From NCBI GenBank assembly GCA_937921865.1, contig CAKZWF010000024.1, positions 24,294 to 88,293 of the forward strand: a stretch of 64,000 nt of DNA, in the 5' to 3' direction. A model generated the notes under the pieces. That model saw only the letters and a program-made list of their open reading frames with translations. It searched no databases and had not been told where the DNA came from. The stretch comes from an uncultured Pseudomonadales bacterium (GTDB lineage Bacteria; Pseudomonadota; Gammaproteobacteria; Pseudomonadales; Azotimanducaceae). Below, in pieces: positions 42,566 to 51,991 of this stretch. Each line of letters opens with the position of its first letter. The first letter of the stretch is position 1. Position numbers and translations under genes: made by a program.

Positions 42566-43306
42566 GTGACGGTAGAAACACCTGAAGATTTTCAGGGCAT
42601 GCGCGCTGCTGGTGCGCTGGTCCGCCGCGTTTTCGAGCAGATGAAGCGGGCGGCTGTTGCGGGTGTCAGCACCGCTGAGCTGGATGCGCTGGCGGCAGCT
42701 ATGCTCTCAGACGCCGGGGCGGTGTCGGCGCCTAAACTGTTTTATGACTTTCCAGGACATACCTGTATCAGCGTCAATGAGCATGCCGCTCACGGCATTC
42801 CGGGCCACCGACGCGTCAAAGCCGGCGACATGATCAACATTGATGTTTCTGCAGAGCTCGATGGTTATGTCGCCGATATGGGTGAGTCTTTTGTGGTCGG
42901 CGGCGGTCGGCGCGCTCAGCATGAAATCTGCGCCGCGGTTCGGGAGGCCGTTGGCGATGCTATCGCCCAGGTGAAACCCGGCAGGTCGTTGAATGTTCTT
43001 GGTAAAGCCGCCCAGCGGGTGGCCCAACGCCGCGGCTATCAGATCATCCGCAATCTGGGCAGTCATGGAGTTGGCCGATCGATTCACGAAGAGCCGTCGT
43101 ATGTGCCGGTGGATAACCCTGCTGAGACTCGCCGTTTACGTCAGGGAATGGTTTTCACGATTGAACCGTTCTTCACCACCGGCGTGCCCTGGGTTGAAGA
43201 GCTGACGGATGGCTGGACTCTGGCAGTTGGCAAAGATCAGCTGGTCGCTCAGTTTGAACACACCATCATGGTCACGCATGACGGTGTGGAGATTCTTACT
43301 GCCTGA
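42566..43306 (+). CDS. map: methionine aminopeptidase, type I
   Basis: About 246 residues of type I MetAP, which removes initiator Met. With the GTG at 42566 the start reads MTVETPEDFQGMR, exactly the family beginning; GGAAAG lies five bases upstream. An ATG at 42533 adds twelve residues and has no good Shine-Dalgarno. Visible metal and catalytic residues are H76 (EHAAHGIP), D93, D104 (DMG), H167 (SHGVG), E200 (IEPF) and E231 (QFEHTI). No N-terminal zinc-finger extension occurs. This may be a second copy, since the essential gene usually sits beside rpsB, which is absent here. Confidence 0.92.
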   Translation: MTVETPEDFQGMRAAGALVRRVFEQMKRAAVAGVSTAELDALAAAMLSDAGAVSAPKLFYDFPGHTCISVNEHAAHGIPGHRRVKAGDMINIDVSAELDGYVADMGESFVVGGGRRAQHEICAAVREAVGDAIAQVKPGRSLNVLGKAAQRVAQRRGYQIIRNLGSHGVGRSIHEEPSYVPVDNPAETRRLRQGMVFTIEPFFTTGVPWVEELTDGWTLAVGKDQLVAQFEHTIMVTHDGVEILTA

Positions 43307-43326
43307 CTGTCTCGTTGTGAAAGCGC

Positions 43327-45606
43327 TCAGACACCCAGGTTGATGCGCACACCGAGCACAAGACTGTGGCGGCGCTTGTCTTCACTGAACTCACCTAACC
43401 AGTCGGCGTAACCGTAAATGCGTTTGCTGGCTCGAAACTCGAAGCCGGCAGCAGCACCCAGGCTGGTGGTATCGTCGTCGTTACCAGGTAGTATCAGGTT
43501 GTTGCCACCCGTTGAACCGGTGGCCGACCACTCCCGATCATCAATAGCCATGCGACGGACCACACCGAGCTGGAATCTGGGCGCGAATCGGTCGCCATCC
43601 TGCAGCAGCTGGCGGACACGCAGCGTCGCAAACAACTGTGCTGACTCGATGTCGTCGATGCTGTAATTAAGCTGTGCGCCGGATTCTTCCTGGTAGTCAT
43701 CGAGGTCGAGTACGACATAGTCGCCGCCGATGCTGGGCTCAAACACCCAGCTATCTGCCTGAGCGCCCAGGAACCCATGGCGGGTGCCGAAGATGGCCCG
43801 CACCGCGTAGGAACTGGTATCGTAGCTGGCACCAACCTTGTCGCGCGTGTTGTTGATGAGAATGCTGCGATTCTGATCGAGATCGCTGGAACCGGCCGCG
43901 ACTGCCAGCGTGCCCCAGACCCCACCCCAGCGAGTGGCGCGATCATAGTTCGCGAAAGCGCCATAGTTGTAGTTGTCCGCTGACCCGTCGCCGCCATCGT
44001 CTGAATCCAGATCGGTAGAGGTGTATGCGAACAGGCCGCCGATGCGGAAGTTTTCACCAATCTGCCAGTCACCACCGATGCCACCGCCGCCGATTGTGTA
44101 GTCGCCGCCGGGCAGCCCATCTACTTCATCCCGTTCGCCATAGCTGCCCATGGCTTTCAGCCAGATCCCGGAACCGGCTCGGCTATGGATACCTGAAGCC
44201 AGGGTGTCGAGGGTGAGATAGCTGTTATCCAGACCTGCTTCGACCATGTTGTCTTCGAGCGTGGTACTGACCCGGACCATCTGTATGGTGTTGGCCGTAG
44301 GCACAATGGCGACCAGGGCACGGCCGTCGACGCTGATGCGCTCGAACGCGCCGGTGATGCCACCATCTGCGATCAGCAGGTCGGCGATCAGATCTGGACC
44401 TGCTGAGACAATCAGATCTCCAGCCAGATCTGCGCTGCCGTTTACCTGCAGCAGGCCGATGTTGGTGTTTGAACTGGAGACTCGCAGACTTGCGCTGCTG
44501 CTCTGCAGATAATCGCCTGTGATCGTCAGTTGCCCCGCCGGATCCCCAGCCGCAATAGTGCCCGCGAGGTTGTTAACAGTGCCGTTGATGGTGCCGGTAC
44601 CCGCCAGCGTGCCACCGCTGAGTTCCACACCGCCGGGTGTGGTCACGCTGCTGTTCGCAGTCAGAGTGCCTGATTCGACGAAGATCTGTTGCGCAGCCAC
44701 AGCGCCGTTCAGCGTCCAACTGCTGCCTTGCATAGTCACCGACGCAAAGCCGCTGAACTCGTCTGCTGCAGAGCCGGTTTCTTCGAGAATCAGCTGATCG
44801 CTGGCGGTACCGTTGGGCAGCGCAACCACATTGCCTCGTATTTCTGAGCCGCTGCGCAGTGTCAGCCGGTTCCCACCGCCGTTCAGTTCAAGCGCGTTGG
44901 CACCGTCACTGTTGACGGTACCGGCGTTATCGATGATCGCGTTACCGGTGGCAGTAATTGCGGCACCGCCGTTTGCGGTGATCGTACCGCGGTTATTCAG
45001 GGAGCTGCTCTCACCCAGGCTGATTGCTTGACCCTCGCTGACGATGTCCCCGGAATTATCGATGCTACTGTTGGCACCGGCATCAAGCGCAATTGCGCTG
45101 TTGCCGTCGACCCTCAGCGTGCCGCTGTTATCCAGGCTGCTGTCGGTGAACTGGATACCCAGCGTTTGCGCCCTGATCGTGCCGGAATTGGTGATGCTGC
45201 TGTTGGGCAATGCCAGCACAACGCCGGCGCCGTCGGAACTGCGGATGGTGCCGCTATTGCTGATTGTGATGCCATCACCATTAACCCGGTTCGCACCGTC
45301 TACCGCAGTATCGGTGGCCCTGAGTGTCCCACTGTTGTCCAGGTCGCCGCCGTCGGCGAGTGCAACCCCCACATCGGTGCTGATGACTTCCGCGCTCTCC
45401 TCGATGGTGACGCTGATATTGGTGCTGGTGGCCGTTGTGCCAATGCCGCCGAGATAAGGATTCGGGGCTTCGGTGTTGCAAACGACAGCAGTGCCGGAGT
45501 CGGTGATGTTGTCGACGTCACCACTATCTGACTGGCAGTCCGCCCGGGTTGGTTGTGCGCTGCTGAGCAACAGCAGACCCAGTATGATGGCGAGCAGGTA
45601 GCGCAT
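43327..45606 (-). CDS. autotransporter adhesin-like outer-membrane protein
   Basis: 759 residues. A signal peptide (YLLAIILGLLLLSSAQPTRA) leads to a passenger of about 400 residues rich in short beta-helix turns: NSGTI, SSLNNRG, SGTLR, IDNSGDI repeats. A linker and then a C-terminal autotransporter barrel of about 270 residues (GSYGERDEVDGLPGGDYTIGGG, ending GVRINLGV) follow. The passenger crosses the barrel to the cell surface. Function may be adhesion or aggregation; no enzymatic motif is seen. CGGAA precedes the ATG. Confidence 0.92.
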   Translation of the reverse strand: MRYLLAIILGLLLLSSAQPTRADCQSDSGDVDNITDSGTAVVCNTEAPNPYLGGIGTTATSTNISVTIEESAEVISTDVGVALADGGDLDNSGTLRATDTAVDGANRVNGDGITISNSGTIRSSDGAGVVLALPNSSITNSGTIRAQTLGIQFTDSSLDNSGTLRVDGNSAIALDAGANSSIDNSGDIVSEGQAISLGESSSLNNRGTITANGGAAITATGNAIIDNAGTVNSDGANALELNGGGNRLTLRSGSEIRGNVVALPNGTASDQLILEETGSAADEFSGFASVTMQGSSWTLNGAVAAQQIFVESGTLTANSSVTTPGGVELSGGTLAGTGTINGTVNNLAGTIAAGDPAGQLTITGDYLQSSSASLRVSSSNTNIGLLQVNGSADLAGDLIVSAGPDLIADLLIADGGITGAFERISVDGRALVAIVPTANTIQMVRVSTTLEDNMVEAGLDNSYLTLDTLASGIHSRAGSGIWLKAMGSYGERDEVDGLPGGDYTIGGGGIGGDWQIGENFRIGGLFAYTSTDLDSDDGGDGSADNYNYGAFANYDRATRWGGVWGTLAVAAGSSDLDQNRSILINNTRDKVGASYDTSSYAVRAIFGTRHGFLGAQADSWVFEPSIGGDYVVLDLDDYQEESGAQLNYSIDDIESAQLFATLRVRQLLQDGDRFAPRFQLGVVRRMAIDDREWSATGSTGGNNLILPGNDDDTTSLGAAAGFEFRASKRIYGYADWLGEFSEDKRRHSLVLGVRINLGV

Positions 45607-45688
45607 GAGAATTCCGATTCCGGTTGAGTTCAGGCGCCAGTTTAGCTCAGTTTGATGAACAATCTGGCGGTCAGCGAGGCGCCGCCTT

Positions 45689-47455
45689 TTAACCGTCCTC
45701 TGCTGTGGTGTCTGAGGCGAACAGCTGTTTCAGCTCTTCTGCCGCGGACAGAGTTTCCTGCCGGAACGCCTCGTCATCATGAAAAACCGCCGCCTGTCGC
45801 TGCAGGGTATCGGCGTCGTGGACTTTGAAGCGAGCGACGATCCGCTCGGCTTCATCGACTGGCAGACCCAGGTTCTGGAGTAGTTCCGTGGCGATTGCGA
45901 GGCTGGAGAGCAGAGTGTCGCGAATGACGAAGTCCACGCCGGCTTCGCGGAGCACAATCTCGTGATGCCGAGTGTGGGCACGGGCCAGAACCTTGACGGC
46001 GGGAAAGCAGGTTTTGACTTCGGAAACGATCTCGGCGGCAGCGGCTTCGTTGTCGATCGCAACCAGCAGGGCGGTGGCTTTGCCAACGCCAGCCGCTTTC
46101 AGAACATCCAGACGGCGGGCATCTCCGAAGTAGGTTTCGTTGCCGAAGCGGCGCACAAAATCGACATGCTGGGGGTTCATGTCCAGCGCGGTGAACGGAA
46201 TGCGATGCATGGTCAGAACGCGGCCGACGATCTGCCCGACCCGTCCGAATCCAGCGATCACTACGCGTTGCTCCTGCTGTTCGGACATGTCGTCAAACGG
46301 GCGATCTTGAGATTTTTCGTCATCGAGGAGCTTTTCTCCCAGAGCGACCAATAGAGGTGTCAGGGCCATACTCAGCGTCACCACCAGAATAGTTATATCG
46401 GCGTCAGCCCTGGAAATCATGCCACCGCTGAGTCCGGCACTCAGCAGCACAAAAGCGAATTCACCACCCTGGGCCAGCACCAGTGCAGTCCGCACAGCTT
46501 CTTTCAGTGGCAGCTTCTGCATAAGCGCCAGGGGCACGATGAGCAGTGCTTTAATGGCCATCAGTGCCAGCGCCAGGGCAATGATCAGGGTGCCGTCTGT
46601 AAACAGCAGGCTGAGATTGGCTGACATGCCGACGGCGATGAAAAACAGACCCAGCAGCAGGCCCTTGAACGGATTGACGTCGGTTTCGAGCTGCTGGCGG
46701 TACTCAGAATCGGCGACGATGATGCCGGCGATAAAAGCGCCCAGGCCCATTGAGAGACCAACACTTTCCATAGCCATTGCCGCGCCTATCACTAATGCCA
46801 GCGCTGCAGCGGTAAACAATTCCTGGATTTCAGTGTTGGCAATGATCCGCAGCAGCGGGCGCAGCAGGTAGCGAGCCGCCGCGGTGCCAACCACAACCAG
46901 CACAATCTCCCAGGCTGCAACCTCTTCGTAGGCCGGGTCTGAGGCGTCGATCAGCAGCAGATTCAACAGGGCGATGGCTGGAATGACTGCCAGATCCTGC
47001 AGCAGCAGAGTGCCGAATGCGGCTCGGCCATGCGGAGTCGCGAGGTTTTTCTGTTCACCGAGCAACTGCAGGACAAAAGCGGTACTGGACAGCGCCAGGG
47101 AAAAGCCGATCAGCAATGCGGTATTGCGTTCCATCCCGACGGCCAGAAGGCAGCCGCTGATGACGATACTGGTCGCCAGGACCTGCAGCGTACCCAGGCC
47201 GAATACCAGGTGGCGCATGATCCACAGACGTTTCGGGTGCAGCTCCAGTCCGATGATGAACAACAGCAGCACCACGCCCAGCTCGGCGAAATGCAGGGTT
47301 TCACCGGCCTTATCGATGATACCCAGTCCTGGGGGACCAATTAGCAGACCTGCACCCAGGTAGCCGAGCACTGAACTCAAGCCCAGGCGTTTGCAGATCG
47401 GAACAATAATAATGGCGGCGCTGAGAAATATCAGCAGCTCGAGCAGGAAGCTCAT
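45689..47455 (-). CDS. monovalent cation:proton antiporter (KefB/KefC-like, CPA2) with RCK domain
   Basis: 588 residues: twelve to thirteen TM helices (FLSAAIIIVPICKRLGLSSVLGYLGAGLLIGP at the start), then a Rossmann RCK_N domain with FGRVGQIVGRVLTMHR and FGDARRLDVL. It is a KefB/YbaL-type antiporter or channel for potassium-proton exchange, often glutathione-gated. A separate KefF/KefG quinone reductase-like partner is not seen. It is transcribed leftward with the autotransporter gene 80 bases downstream, but joint control is not shown. Confidence 0.92.
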   Translation of the reverse strand: MSFLLELLIFLSAAIIIVPICKRLGLSSVLGYLGAGLLIGPPGLGIIDKAGETLHFAELGVVLLLFIIGLELHPKRLWIMRHLVFGLGTLQVLATSIVISGCLLAVGMERNTALLIGFSLALSSTAFVLQLLGEQKNLATPHGRAAFGTLLLQDLAVIPAIALLNLLLIDASDPAYEEVAAWEIVLVVVGTAAARYLLRPLLRIIANTEIQELFTAAALALVIGAAMAMESVGLSMGLGAFIAGIIVADSEYRQQLETDVNPFKGLLLGLFFIAVGMSANLSLLFTDGTLIIALALALMAIKALLIVPLALMQKLPLKEAVRTALVLAQGGEFAFVLLSAGLSGGMISRADADITILVVTLSMALTPLLVALGEKLLDDEKSQDRPFDDMSEQQEQRVVIAGFGRVGQIVGRVLTMHRIPFTALDMNPQHVDFVRRFGNETYFGDARRLDVLKAAGVGKATALLVAIDNEAAAAEIVSEVKTCFPAVKVLARAHTRHHEIVLREAGVDFVIRDTLLSSLAIATELLQNLGLPVDEAERIVARFKVHDADTLQRQAAVFHDDEAFRQETLSAAEELKQLFASDTTAEDG

Positions 47456-47527
47456 AACAACGGAACCAGCAAGTGTGCGTGGTTAAGCATAGCCTGAGGC
47501 TGGTGGTTGTGGCAGTCGGATGCCAGA

Positions 47528-47824
47528 TCAGTGTGCAGAGTGATTGTCAGCCGTCATCGCGTGGGAAACGGACTCGCAGGCGGCAAGCAGCGCATCAACG
47601 GCGTCAGCCTCCTCGGCATCGAAGACAAAGCCCTGAAAAGCAGCGCTCGAGAGTTCGAAAAACATCTGGATAACGTCCGCTTCGTCGGTTGCAGCTGCCA
47701 GCGCGATGCGCAGCTGGGTGAAGAATGCCATCGGATAGGCGTTATCGTGGCGGTCCAGAACGTCGATAACCTGTGCGAACAGAGGATCGAGCTGGGTGGT
47801 CATCTGGTCGATCAACTGGCTCAT
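47528..47824 (-). CDS. small hypothetical protein (98 residues)
   Basis: MSQLIDQMTTQLDPLFAQVIDVLDRHDNAY and an acidic helix-rich rest (FDAEEADAVDALLAACESVSHAM), no signal or membrane segments. Codon choice matches neighbours. Upstream is a divergent gap of about 155 bases shared with the lipoprotein gene. I recognise no family; probably a soluble all-helical protein. Confidence 0.6.
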   Translation of the reverse strand: MSQLIDQMTTQLDPLFAQVIDVLDRHDNAYPMAFFTQLRIALAAATDEADVIQMFFELSSAAFQGFVFDAEEADAVDALLAACESVSHAMTADNHSAH

Positions 47825-47978
47825 GATTCAGCTTGCGGTCCCGAAAAGGTCATAGTATGTTCAGCTTCAAACAGTTTATAGTTAAACTATATCTGTCTGA
47901 GGCGCGGCGCCAGGACTGACTGGTCTCCAGACCGGAGTACAGAACGCGGCACGGTAAGTTCACAGTAGAGGTCCAGCC

Positions 47979-48368
47979 ATGAAACTCACGTCAATTTTGC
48001 TGCTGCTGACAGTGCTGGGTGGTTGTGACGGTCCGATGGCGTTCATACCCGGTGGCGCTCTGAAAGGTTCCGAGATGTCAGCTGCAGGTAGTAACTGGCA
48101 GATGGCTGCTGGATTCGAAAGTCTGGAGCTGGAAACCACACCTGAGGACCCCTATTCGGTCCGGGTCTATTTCACGCAGCGCGATGGAAAAATCTATCTG
48201 GATCCAGATCCCGAGAGAACCTGGTACAGCCACCTGGCTATGGATGCCAATGTGCGGATCAGATTTGCGGATACCATCTACCCGGTAACAGCTGTGGTCG
48301 TGGACGATCCTGAAGAGCTCGAGGGATTTGATCCCAGCCGAGTGGTGTTCCGTCTGGATCCCCGCTGA
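47979..48368 (+). CDS. PPOX-like lipoprotein, unknown function
   Basis: 129 residues. A lipobox LGGC (LLLTVLGGCDG) marks an exported lipoprotein. The mature part reads FIPGGALKGSEMSAAGSNW, LELETTPEDPYSVRVYFTQRDGKIYLDP, then DANVRIRFADTIYPVTAVVV, which resembles the split-barrel flavin-binding fold without the clear phosphate-binding Arg set. Its function is unknown. Short AGAGGTC region before ATG. Convergent with the hydrolase at 48375, with seven bases between the stops. Confidence 0.7.
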   Translation: MKLTSILLLLTVLGGCDGPMAFIPGGALKGSEMSAAGSNWQMAAGFESLELETTPEDPYSVRVYFTQRDGKIYLDPDPERTWYSHLAMDANVRIRFADTIYPVTAVVVDDPEELEGFDPSRVVFRLDPR

Positions 48369-48374
48369 TTGGGG

Positions 48375-49397
48375 TTATTGTCTCTGCAACTGTTGGACCA
48401 TCCGGCTGACTTCGCTGATCAACAGATCAGGCTGCTCCAGATGAATCATGTGCCCGCTTTCCCTGGCAATGACCCGGCGGCTGTTGGTAGACAGTGCGGT
48501 CAGCTCCAGCTGCAGCTGGTTCCAGCGCATTACCAGATTGTCGGCCTGCTTCCGGCTCAAACCCTCGAGTTCATCATCAGCAGGCGGTTTGCCCTGAGAC
48601 AGAACCAGCAACGGTAAAGCACCGAGCGTCTGAGGTGGCTGGGTATCCACTACCTCCCGCGCAAAGCCTTCTGATTCATTGAGCATCGCTTCGCAGGTAT
48701 GCGACTGGTAGGCATGGGCCCGCAGCATTGCTGCGATGTCGCCATCCAGCTGGTCGGGGACGATTGATTCATCAAGCAGGTCAAACGCGCGGATGATGCC
48801 GACCGGCTGCATCCAGCTGCAGGCATGCAGCTGGGCCGTGAGATCGATAATGCCGTTGATCTCCGGCAAACGTGCGCCCTGCTGTTCGTGGGATGAGTCG
48901 ACGAGCACCATTCCGATAACGTCTTCCGGATGCTGTTGATAGTACTCGCGGACAAAAACCCCTCCGGCGCTCATACCCATCAGGAGTTTTTTATCGCTTA
49001 TCCCCGCGGCCGCCAGCAGCCGGTGCAGTCGCTCGGCAACGAGATCCGCCTGCAGTAGCTCATCGCTGGGTTCACTCCAATCCATACCGGGTCGGTCATA
49101 GGCGCAAACTCGGGTCAGACTGGCCAGTGGGTCGTGAACGAGCCCCCAGCTGGCGGAACCTGACATCAATCCGGACTCAATCACAATGGTGGGCGTGCCC
49201 TGGCCTCGACAGTCGATATGCAGACTCAGTCCATCGATTTCGATCATCTGCCCGGGAGGAGGGAACTGCTCCTGCTCGGCTGTCTGCAGTGACCACTGAT
49301 AGAGACTGCCGGCAACCAGACAGAGTGCGAGGGTTATCGCCAGGCTCGCGAACAGTGTTTTCAGCAGTGCTGATCCTTCAACACGAGTCCAACGCAT
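48375..49397 (-). CDS. membrane-anchored alpha/beta hydrolase
   Basis: 340 residues. An N-terminal TM segment (LFASLAITLALCLVAGSLYQW) anchors the protein. The alpha/beta hydrolase domain has IDCRGQGTPTIVIESG, the nucleophile elbow GMSAGGVFVREY, a catalytic Asp region, and late His in RVIARESGHMIHLEQP. This is an esterase/peptidase-like enzyme facing the periplasm. It starts a gap of 368 bases that separates it from the divergent Prx-Grx gene. Confidence 0.87.
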   Translation of the reverse strand: MRWTRVEGSALLKTLFASLAITLALCLVAGSLYQWSLQTAEQEQFPPPGQMIEIDGLSLHIDCRGQGTPTIVIESGLMSGSASWGLVHDPLASLTRVCAYDRPGMDWSEPSDELLQADLVAERLHRLLAAAGISDKKLLMGMSAGGVFVREYYQQHPEDVIGMVLVDSSHEQQGARLPEINGIIDLTAQLHACSWMQPVGIIRAFDLLDESIVPDQLDGDIAAMLRAHAYQSHTCEAMLNESEGFAREVVDTQPPQTLGALPLLVLSQGKPPADDELEGLSRKQADNLVMRWNQLQLELTALSTNSRRVIARESGHMIHLEQPDLLISEVSRMVQQLQRQ

Positions 49398-49765
49398 AAA
49401 ATTTTCTCGTCGTCAGCGCTTATCACACATGGTCAGCGCTGGTTGCTCCTGTGGACGCCTATTGGTTTTTGGCAGCTTATTACCCGGCGCTCATCGCTTT
49501 ATCAGGTGGTTTTCTTACCAGGGCGTCAGAGCAAATTATAGACGAGTGGCTTGTGAGCAATTGACCTGAGACTGTGACAGCCATCCACTTTTTGAAGATT
49601 TACCGTCAGCGGCGGCCAATCGCCGATGTGCTGGTATCTATCTGTTTCATCTATCGAAATGATTAAGTAAAACGATTTTATCTATTACCCGAGATAGCTG
49701 AAACTTTGCCTCATCAGCTGCATGACAGCGCTCAGTTAAATTCTCACTAAGTAAGGAATTAAAAT
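49398..49765. other. 368-base divergent intergenic region with an inverted repeat
   Basis: No ORF is supported. TATCT (49679-49683) and AGATA (49692-49696) form a dyad with an 8-base spacer about 70 bases ahead of the Prx-Grx start. The flanking DNA is AT-rich (TTAAGTAAAACGATTTTATC). This is where a stress regulator such as OxyR could bind, but the fit to known motifs is weak. A purine-rich TAAGGAATTA directly precedes the ATG. Control of both divergent genes lies here. Confidence 0.35.
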
Positions 49766-50506
49766 ATGTTGGAGAATCATGAAGGTCAGCAGGTACCTCA
49801 GGTCGTTTTTCATACCCGTGCCGATCACCAGTGGAAAGATCTGAGCAGCGATGATCTGTTCGCCGGGAAAACTGTGGTGGTGTTTGCGTTGCCCGGTGCG
49901 TTTACGCCAACCTGTTCGTCATCCCACCTGCCGCGCTATGAAGCGTTGTACAGCTGCTTTCAGGACAGCGGTGTAGACGACGTCTACTGTATGTCCGTGA
50001 ACGATGCGTTTGTCATGGACGAGTGGGGGCGCAGTCAGCAGGCGCAGCGAGTCAAACTGATTCCTGACGGCAGCGGTGCGTTTGCCCGCGGCATGGGTCT
50101 GCTGGTGAATAAAGACGATCTCGGCTTTGGTGATCGCTCCTGGCGGTACTCGATGCTGGTCCGCGATGGGGTGATCGAGAAGATGTTTATCGAGCCCGAC
50201 GTACCTGGAGACCCCTTTGAGGTTTCAGATGCCGACACGATGCTGGCGTACCTGAACCCGGCAATCGCCAAGCCTAGGGCAGTCACTGTGTTCAGCAAAC
50301 CCGGCTGTCCTCACTGTGACCGGGCACGCGCTTACCTGCGCGATGCGGGTATGGAGTTCGAAGAGATCGAGCTTGGCCACGGCCTGTCGGCGTCAACGCT
50401 GGCGGCGGTTGCTGGTGCTACCAGCACACCTCAGGTGTTCATCGATGGTGATCACATCGGCGGTGCTGATGAACTGGCTGAGTTTTTCAGCGATCGGGCA
50501 GCCTGA
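49766..50506 (+). CDS. peroxiredoxin-glutaredoxin fusion (Prx5/Grx hybrid)
   Basis: 246 residues. The N-terminal Prx5-like domain has the peroxidatic Cys in GAFTPTCSSSHLP (C50). The C-terminal glutaredoxin has CPHC (C181, C184) in FSKPGCPHCDRARAYL, and TPQVFIDGDHIGG as the cis-Pro/GSH site. The fusion reduces peroxides with glutathione recycling by the attached Grx. Same arrangement as the hybrid in Haemophilus and many gammaproteobacteria. Its upstream region has a possible inverted-repeat operator. Confidence 0.95.
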   Translation: MLENHEGQQVPQVVFHTRADHQWKDLSSDDLFAGKTVVVFALPGAFTPTCSSSHLPRYEALYSCFQDSGVDDVYCMSVNDAFVMDEWGRSQQAQRVKLIPDGSGAFARGMGLLVNKDDLGFGDRSWRYSMLVRDGVIEKMFIEPDVPGDPFEVSDADTMLAYLNPAIAKPRAVTVFSKPGCPHCDRARAYLRDAGMEFEEIELGHGLSASTLAAVAGATSTPQVFIDGDHIGGADELAEFFSDRAA

Positions 50507-50628
50507 GCGCTTTCAGACTACTTTAAACCTGAGTTCGGCCGGATCTGCGTCGTCGCAGATCCGGTCGAATATCTTCCGACTGTGAAATCCGGTGATAATG
50601 GCGCTGCGACAAGCGGGGAACTATCGGG

Positions 50629-51930
50629 GTGTCGGAACAGTCAGCGGGTAACTCAGGCCAGGGTGGCGGTCGAATTTTCTACGGCTGGGTGATTGTTGGC
50701 GTCGCCGGTACGCTGGGATTTCTTGGCACCGGTTTCTACGCCTACTCCCGCGGTGTGTTTCTGCCTTCACTGGCTGAAGATCTCGCCGAAGGCAGCCGCT
50801 TTGCGATTGCAATGGGCTTTTCTGCTGCGGCAGTTACCGGTGCCATCATCGCCCCGTTCCTGGGGCATCTCCTTGATCGCCACTCCCCGCGCCGGGTCAT
50901 GCTGTTCGGCGTGCTGGTGGTGAGCGCTTCCTATTTGGGTCTGGCTGCAACCCAGACCCTCTGGCAGTACTACCTGGTGGTTGGACTGGGCATGGGTGTG
51001 GGCATGGCCTGTATGGGTGGCCTGGCCTGGCATCGCTCGGTCATCAGCTGGTTTGACCACTGGCGAGGCAGGGCGATCGCGCTGGCGGTCATGGGTGCGT
51101 CGCTGGCAGGGATCATGATGCCGCCACTGGTGACAAGTCTGGTGGCCAGTGTCGGCTGGCGCGGTGGATTTGTGACTTTCGCGGTGATTACTCTGGCGGG
51201 GTTGTTGCCACTCATCTACTTCCTGATGAAAGATCGCCCGGAAGATATTGGCGAAGTTCGCGATGGTCACGCCTATGTGAACGCTCATCCTGAAGAGCGG
51301 GTGGATATTGCCGAAGACAGCCGGGTCTGGACCTGGCAGGAGATGCTCAGAACACCGGCCTTGTGGGCGATCGCGCTGATCTTCGGTTCTATGGGATGCG
51401 TGTATTCGGCAGTGATGCTGCATCTGTTCGGACATCTGCTGGACATCGGCATCGATGCCTCCCAGGCAGCGCTGTTGCTGTCAGCTACGGCACTGTTCGC
51501 CGCGCTGGGAAAACCAGTGGTTGGCTGGATGTCCGATCAGTTCGGCGCCAGGGTCACGATCTGGCTGGCCCTGGTGGTGCAGTGTCTGGCACTGCTGCTG
51601 TTCGCTTCGGCGGACCGGTATTTACCTGCACTGCTGGCTGCCTGTCTCTACGGTTTCGGCTACTCGGGGATGTCGCCGCTGCGGACATTTGCGGTCTCAA
51701 CCGCGCTCGGCAGTGCGTCTTTTGCCGCGGCAACCGGCGTACTGAGAATTGTCGAGCTGCCGCTGGTAATTTCTGCATCCCCTCTGGCAGGTCTGATCTA
51801 TGACGCGACTGGCAGCTATCGAATCGCTTTTCTGGTCCTGGCAGGGCTGATGGCGCTAGCCTGTGTGGGCCCGTTGTTCATTCGTGCGGGTGGTGCCCGG
51901 GAGCGTCGGCAGCGAGCATCGGCCGGGTGA
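50629..51930 (+). CDS. MFS transporter (monocarboxylate-porter-like)
   Basis: 433 residues beginning at GTG with twelve hydrophobic segments. RIFYGWVIVGVAGTLGFLGTGFY resembles the start of the MFS at 40447, and LGHLLDRHSPRRVMLFG is the motif A-like loop. The second half has VGWMSDQFGARVTIWLA. These OFA/monocarboxylate-porter-like carriers move small organic acids. No enzyme gene is coupled, so the substrate is open. The start is backed by the purine-rich GGGGAAC upstream, although spacing is loose. Confidence 0.89.
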   Translation: MSEQSAGNSGQGGGRIFYGWVIVGVAGTLGFLGTGFYAYSRGVFLPSLAEDLAEGSRFAIAMGFSAAAVTGAIIAPFLGHLLDRHSPRRVMLFGVLVVSASYLGLAATQTLWQYYLVVGLGMGVGMACMGGLAWHRSVISWFDHWRGRAIALAVMGASLAGIMMPPLVTSLVASVGWRGGFVTFAVITLAGLLPLIYFLMKDRPEDIGEVRDGHAYVNAHPEERVDIAEDSRVWTWQEMLRTPALWAIALIFGSMGCVYSAVMLHLFGHLLDIGIDASQAALLLSATALFAALGKPVVGWMSDQFGARVTIWLALVVQCLALLLFASADRYLPALLAACLYGFGYSGMSPLRTFAVSTALGSASFAAATGVLRIVELPLVISASPLAGLIYDATGSYRIAFLVLAGLMALACVGPLFIRAGGARERRQRASAG

Positions 51931-51991
51931 GAGTTTCCGCGCCTGATCTGAATCGTGGATACTCTATAAATCACGTGAGGGGTGTCTGCTG

